Under the pieces are notes generated by a model. It was not told the origin of the DNA. It ran no database searches and saw only the letters and a program-made list of their open reading frames with translations. The translations under genes and the position numbers were made by a program. Of a DNA stretch of 64,000 nt, positions 61,723-64,000 are shown piece after piece. This stretch comes from JAOPZW01 sp963851295 (GTDB lineage Bacteria; Actinomycetota; Thermoleophilia; Solirubrobacterales; Solirubrobacteraceae), in assembly GCA_963851295.1 (NCBI GenBank), contig CAWKOS010000009.1:124001-188000 (forward strand), read 5' to 3'. Each line of letters starts with the position of its first letter. The stretch's first letter is position 1.

Positions 61723-62231
61723 CCGAGGCCGCGCGCGCGAAGCTCGCGCAGGCCAAGGCGCGCCTGGACGCGCTCGACTGGTACCCGCGCCCGGTGCGCA
61801 TGCGCTTCGTGCGCCTCGTCAGCGCGCCGTGGCTCTTCCGCCTGCCGTGGTTCCGTCGCTTCGACGGCTACACGATGTGGGACCTGATCCTCGTGCGCGG
61901 CCGCGTCGCGGACGCCGGCGACGACCTCGTCACCCACGAGCTCTGCCACGTCTGGCAGATGCAGCACCACCCGCTCGCCATGCCGCTCTCCTACCTGCGC
62001 CTCGGCTACCGCGACAACCCCAACGAGGTGCAGGCTCGCCGTGCGGCCGAGGTCACCGCGCGCGCCGATCGCGGCTTCGGCCTGTGCGACACGTGCCGCT
62101 TTCAGCGCATCGTCCGCAGCGGCCGCGGGTCGGTCTTCACGCTCTGCGAGCGCTCGAAGATCGACCCGGGCTTCCCCAAGTACCCGCGCGTGCCCGTGGC
62201 CGAGTGTCGCGGGTACGAGCCGCGGTCGTAG
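61719..62231 (+). CDS. HExxH metallopeptidase-like protein fused to a Cys4 module
   Basis: 170 residues from TTG 61719, set by the TTGA overlap with the upstream stop; no ATG or GTG precedes the conserved part. Residues 73-77 are HELCH, and NPNEVQA with E103 follows at the right distance for a third zinc ligand, as in gluzincins. C-terminal module has C123, C126, C143 and C163 within CDTC, FTLC, and AECRGYE, with a YPRVPV motif, a small zinc-binding unit seen alone in other actinobacterial proteins. No signal peptide or membrane helix. Third gene of the FtsH-like cassette. Confidence 0.75.
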   Translation: MTEAARAKLAQAKARLDALDWYPRPVRMRFVRLVSAPWLFRLPWFRRFDGYTMWDLILVRGRVADAGDDLVTHELCHVWQMQHHPLAMPLSYLRLGYRDNPNEVQARRAAEVTARADRGFGLCDTCRFQRIVRSGRGSVFTLCERSKIDPGFPKYPRVPVAECRGYEPRS

Positions 62232-62282
62232 GTCCAATTGCCGAGGGCGATGATTGAGGTCGTCAACTAGCATGGCTCGGCG

Positions 62283-64000
62283 ATGGCCACCTTCCTGAGA
62301 CTGCTCGGCTGGCTGCGCCCGTACCGGCGCGGCGTCGTGCTGTCGGGGCTGCTCGCGGCCGTCGCCATGGTCATGACGGTGGCGATCCCGTGGCTCACCG
62401 GGCGCGCGATCGACCAGGTCCGCGAGGGCGACACGGCGGGCCTGACGAAGCTGGGTCTCGCCGTGCTGGGCGCAGGCGCGGTGCGCCTGGCGCTCACCGT
62501 GGCGCGGCGGCTCGTGGCCGGCCGCGTCTCGCTCGGCGTCGAGCTCGACCTGCGCAACCGCATGTACGAGCACCTGCAGACGCTGGAGCTGGGCTTCTTC
62601 GACCGCCAGCAGACCGGCCAGCTCATGTCGCGGGCCACGGTCGACCTGCAGGCGGTGCGCTTCTTCCTCGGCTACGGCCTCGTCTTCATCATCCAGTCGG
62701 CGCTGACCATCCTGCTCGCCGGCGCGGCCATGTTCATCGTGCAGCCCGGCCTGGCGGCGGTGTCGCTGCTCCCCGTGCCCTTCGTCGTCTTCGTGGCCGG
62801 GCGCTACGGCCGGCGCTCGCGCCCCGCGCTCCAGGAGCTCCAGCAGCGCATCGGCGAGCTGACCGCCGACGTCGAGGAGAACATCGGCGGGGTGCGCGTG
62901 GTCAAGGCCTTCGCACGCGAGGACCGCCAGCTCGAGCGCTTCCGCGGGCAGGTCGGCCGCGTCTGGGACCAGGCGATGGTCACCACGCGCCTGCAGGCCC
63001 ACTACAACCCGCTGATCGGCTTCCTGCCCCAGCTCGGGCTCGCGGCGATCCTCTTCTTCGGCGGGCGCCAGGTCATCGACGGGCGCCTGACCATCGGCGA
63101 GTTCAGCGCCTTCTACGCCTACCTGCTGATGCTGCTCTCGCCGATGCGCACGCTGGGCGTCCTGCTCAGCCTCTCGCAGCGGGCCACCGCGGCCGGCGCC
63201 CGCGTCTACCAGATCCTCGACCGCGCGCCCGGCATCGCGTCGCGCGAGGGCGCGCCGCCGCTGCCCGCCGGCTCCGGCCGCGTCGAGCTGCGCGGGGTGA
63301 CGCTGCAGTACGAGGGCGCCGCGCGGCCGGCGCTGCGCGACGTCGACCTCGACGTCCCCGCCGGGACCACGGTCGCGCTCGTCGGCGCGACGGGCTCGGG
63401 CAAGACGACGCTCGTGCAGCTCATCCCGCGCCTGTACGACGTCACCGAGGGCGCCGTGCTCGTCGACGGCGCCGACGTGCGCGACGTCGACATCGCCTCG
63501 CTGCGCGCCGCGATCGCCGTCGTCAACGACGACCCCTTCCTCTTCAGCGCGACCGTCGCCGAGAACATCGCCTACGCGCGCGCCGACGCGACCCAGGAGG
63601 AGATCGAGCTCGCCGCCCGCCGCGCGCAGGCCCACGACTTCATCGCGCGCCTGCCCGACGGCTACGAGACGCGCGTGGGCGAGCGCGGGCTGACGCTCAG
63701 CGGCGGACAGCGCCAGCGCCTGGCCATCGCGCGGGCGCTGCTCGCCGACCCGCGGATCCTCATCCTCGACGACGCGACGTCGTCGGTCGACGCCTCGACC
63801 GAGCAGGAGATCAAGGCGGCGCTGCGCGAGGTCATGGCCGGGCGCACCACCTTCGTGATCGCGCACCGCCTCTCGACGATCTCGCTGGCCGACACGATCG
63901 TCGTCCTCGAGGACGGCGAGGTCGTGGCCGCCGGCGGCCACGACGCGCTGCTCGAGGAGTCCGAGCTGTACCGCGAGATCGTCGAGAAGGGCCTGCCCGA
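62283..64000 (+). CDS. ABC exporter, fused membrane and ATPase domains, 3' truncated by window
   Basis: 572 residues visible from ATG 62283, still open at the window end. N-terminal six-helix exporter domain (LRLLGWLRPYRRG to LLMLLSPMRTLG), then the nucleotide-binding domain: Walker A GATGSGKTT, signature LSGGQRQR, Walker B ILILDDATSSVD and the H-loop IAHRLST. The Q-loop reads VVNDDPFLF, with Asn-Asp instead of the usual Gln-Glu/Asp. Multidrug or lipid exporter of the MsbA/BmrA type; probably works as a heterodimer if a second half-transporter follows. Confidence 0.93.
   Translation, partial: MATFLRLLGWLRPYRRGVVLSGLLAAVAMVMTVAIPWLTGRAIDQVREGDTAGLTKLGLAVLGAGAVRLALTVARRLVAGRVSLGVELDLRNRMYEHLQTLELGFFDRQQTGQLMSRATVDLQAVRFFLGYGLVFIIQSALTILLAGAAMFIVQPGLAAVSLLPVPFVVFVAGRYGRRSRPALQELQQRIGELTADVEENIGGVRVVKAFAREDRQLERFRGQVGRVWDQAMVTTRLQAHYNPLIGFLPQLGLAAILFFGGRQVIDGRLTIGEFSAFYAYLLMLLSPMRTLGVLLSLSQRATAAGARVYQILDRAPGIASREGAPPLPAGSGRVELRGVTLQYEGAARPALRDVDLDVPAGTTVALVGATGSGKTTLVQLIPRLYDVTEGAVLVDGADVRDVDIASLRAAIAVVNDDPFLFSATVAENIAYARADATQEEIELAARRAQAHDFIARLPDGYETRVGERGLTLSGGQRQRLAIARALLADPRILILDDATSSVDASTEQEIKAALREVMAGRTTFVIAHRLSTISLADTIVVLEDGEVVAAGGHDALLEESELYREIVEKGLP

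Noticed and set aside
62238..62273. TTGCCG / TAGCAT promoter for the ABC exporter
   Set aside because: 24-base spacing does not fit any common sigma factor.

Overview
The window is one contiguous stretch of very G+C-rich bacterial DNA with dense genes, many GTG starts and many 1-14 bp start/stop overlaps (ATGA, GTGA, TGATG). Gene content (form I CO dehydrogenase, complete GlgE and TreY/TreZ pathways, NarL-type two-component pairs, SpoIIE/STAS signalling, PHO-box-like repeats) points to a high-GC actinobacterium. A soil member of the Thermoleophilia/Solirubrobacterales is my best guess; this is inference, as no rRNA or other phylogenetic marker is present. I see no tRNA, rRNA, CRISPR array or transposase.

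Layout. 1-5.5 kb: the 3' part of coxL (form I, AYRCSFR active-site loop), then coxD, coxE, a 60-aa Cys protein, a stand-alone CoxL middle-domain relative, coxG and a zinc-ribbon protein; a YceI gene sits in the opposite direction. 5.5-8 kb: a NarL-type kinase/regulator pair coupled to an unknown protein. 8-14 kb: housekeeping and accessory genes (a frameshifted DUF427 gene, alpha/beta hydrolase, M19 dipeptidase, MFS pump with MarR regulator and a perfect palindromic operator). 14-20 kb: a presenilin-like membrane protein, BrkB-type membrane protein, SpoIIE phosphatase, a nested inverted-repeat element, a beta-propeller protein, a STAS anti-anti-sigma factor behind a sigma-B-like promoter, a gene remnant, and a small secreted protein downstream of an 11-bp periodic array that looks like a PHO box.

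20-47.5 kb is dominated by alpha-glucan/trehalose metabolism: a GT4 glucosyltransferase, treY-glgX-treZ, glgB-mak-treS-glgE and a compact malQ. Together they let the cell turn trehalose into maltose, maltose 1-phosphate and branched alpha-glucan (TreS, Mak, GlgE, GlgB), and turn alpha-glucan back into trehalose (GlgX, TreY, TreZ). Inserted among them are a SLATT-like (DUF4231) plus TIR-transmembrane gene pair, an NHL-repeat secreted protein, an intact kinase next to a degenerate kinase, a cyclase-receiver-LuxR fusion regulator, a NagD-type phosphatase, an LtrA protein and an arthropod-hemocyanin/phenoloxidase-type copper protein.

47.7-64 kb: a PLP decarboxylase coupled to an SGNH hydrolase, a second YceI protein, a Ca2+/H+ antiporter, an acyltransferase, an EamA permease, two large secreted hydrolases, a coupled three-gene cassette (FtsH-like protease with a large AAA insertion, a membrane-anchored protein, an HExxH/Cys4 protein) and a truncated ABC exporter. 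The best candidates for something new are the SLATT-TIR pair, the FtsH-like cassette, the stand-alone CoxL domain, the presenilin-like protein and the hemocyanin-type protein.
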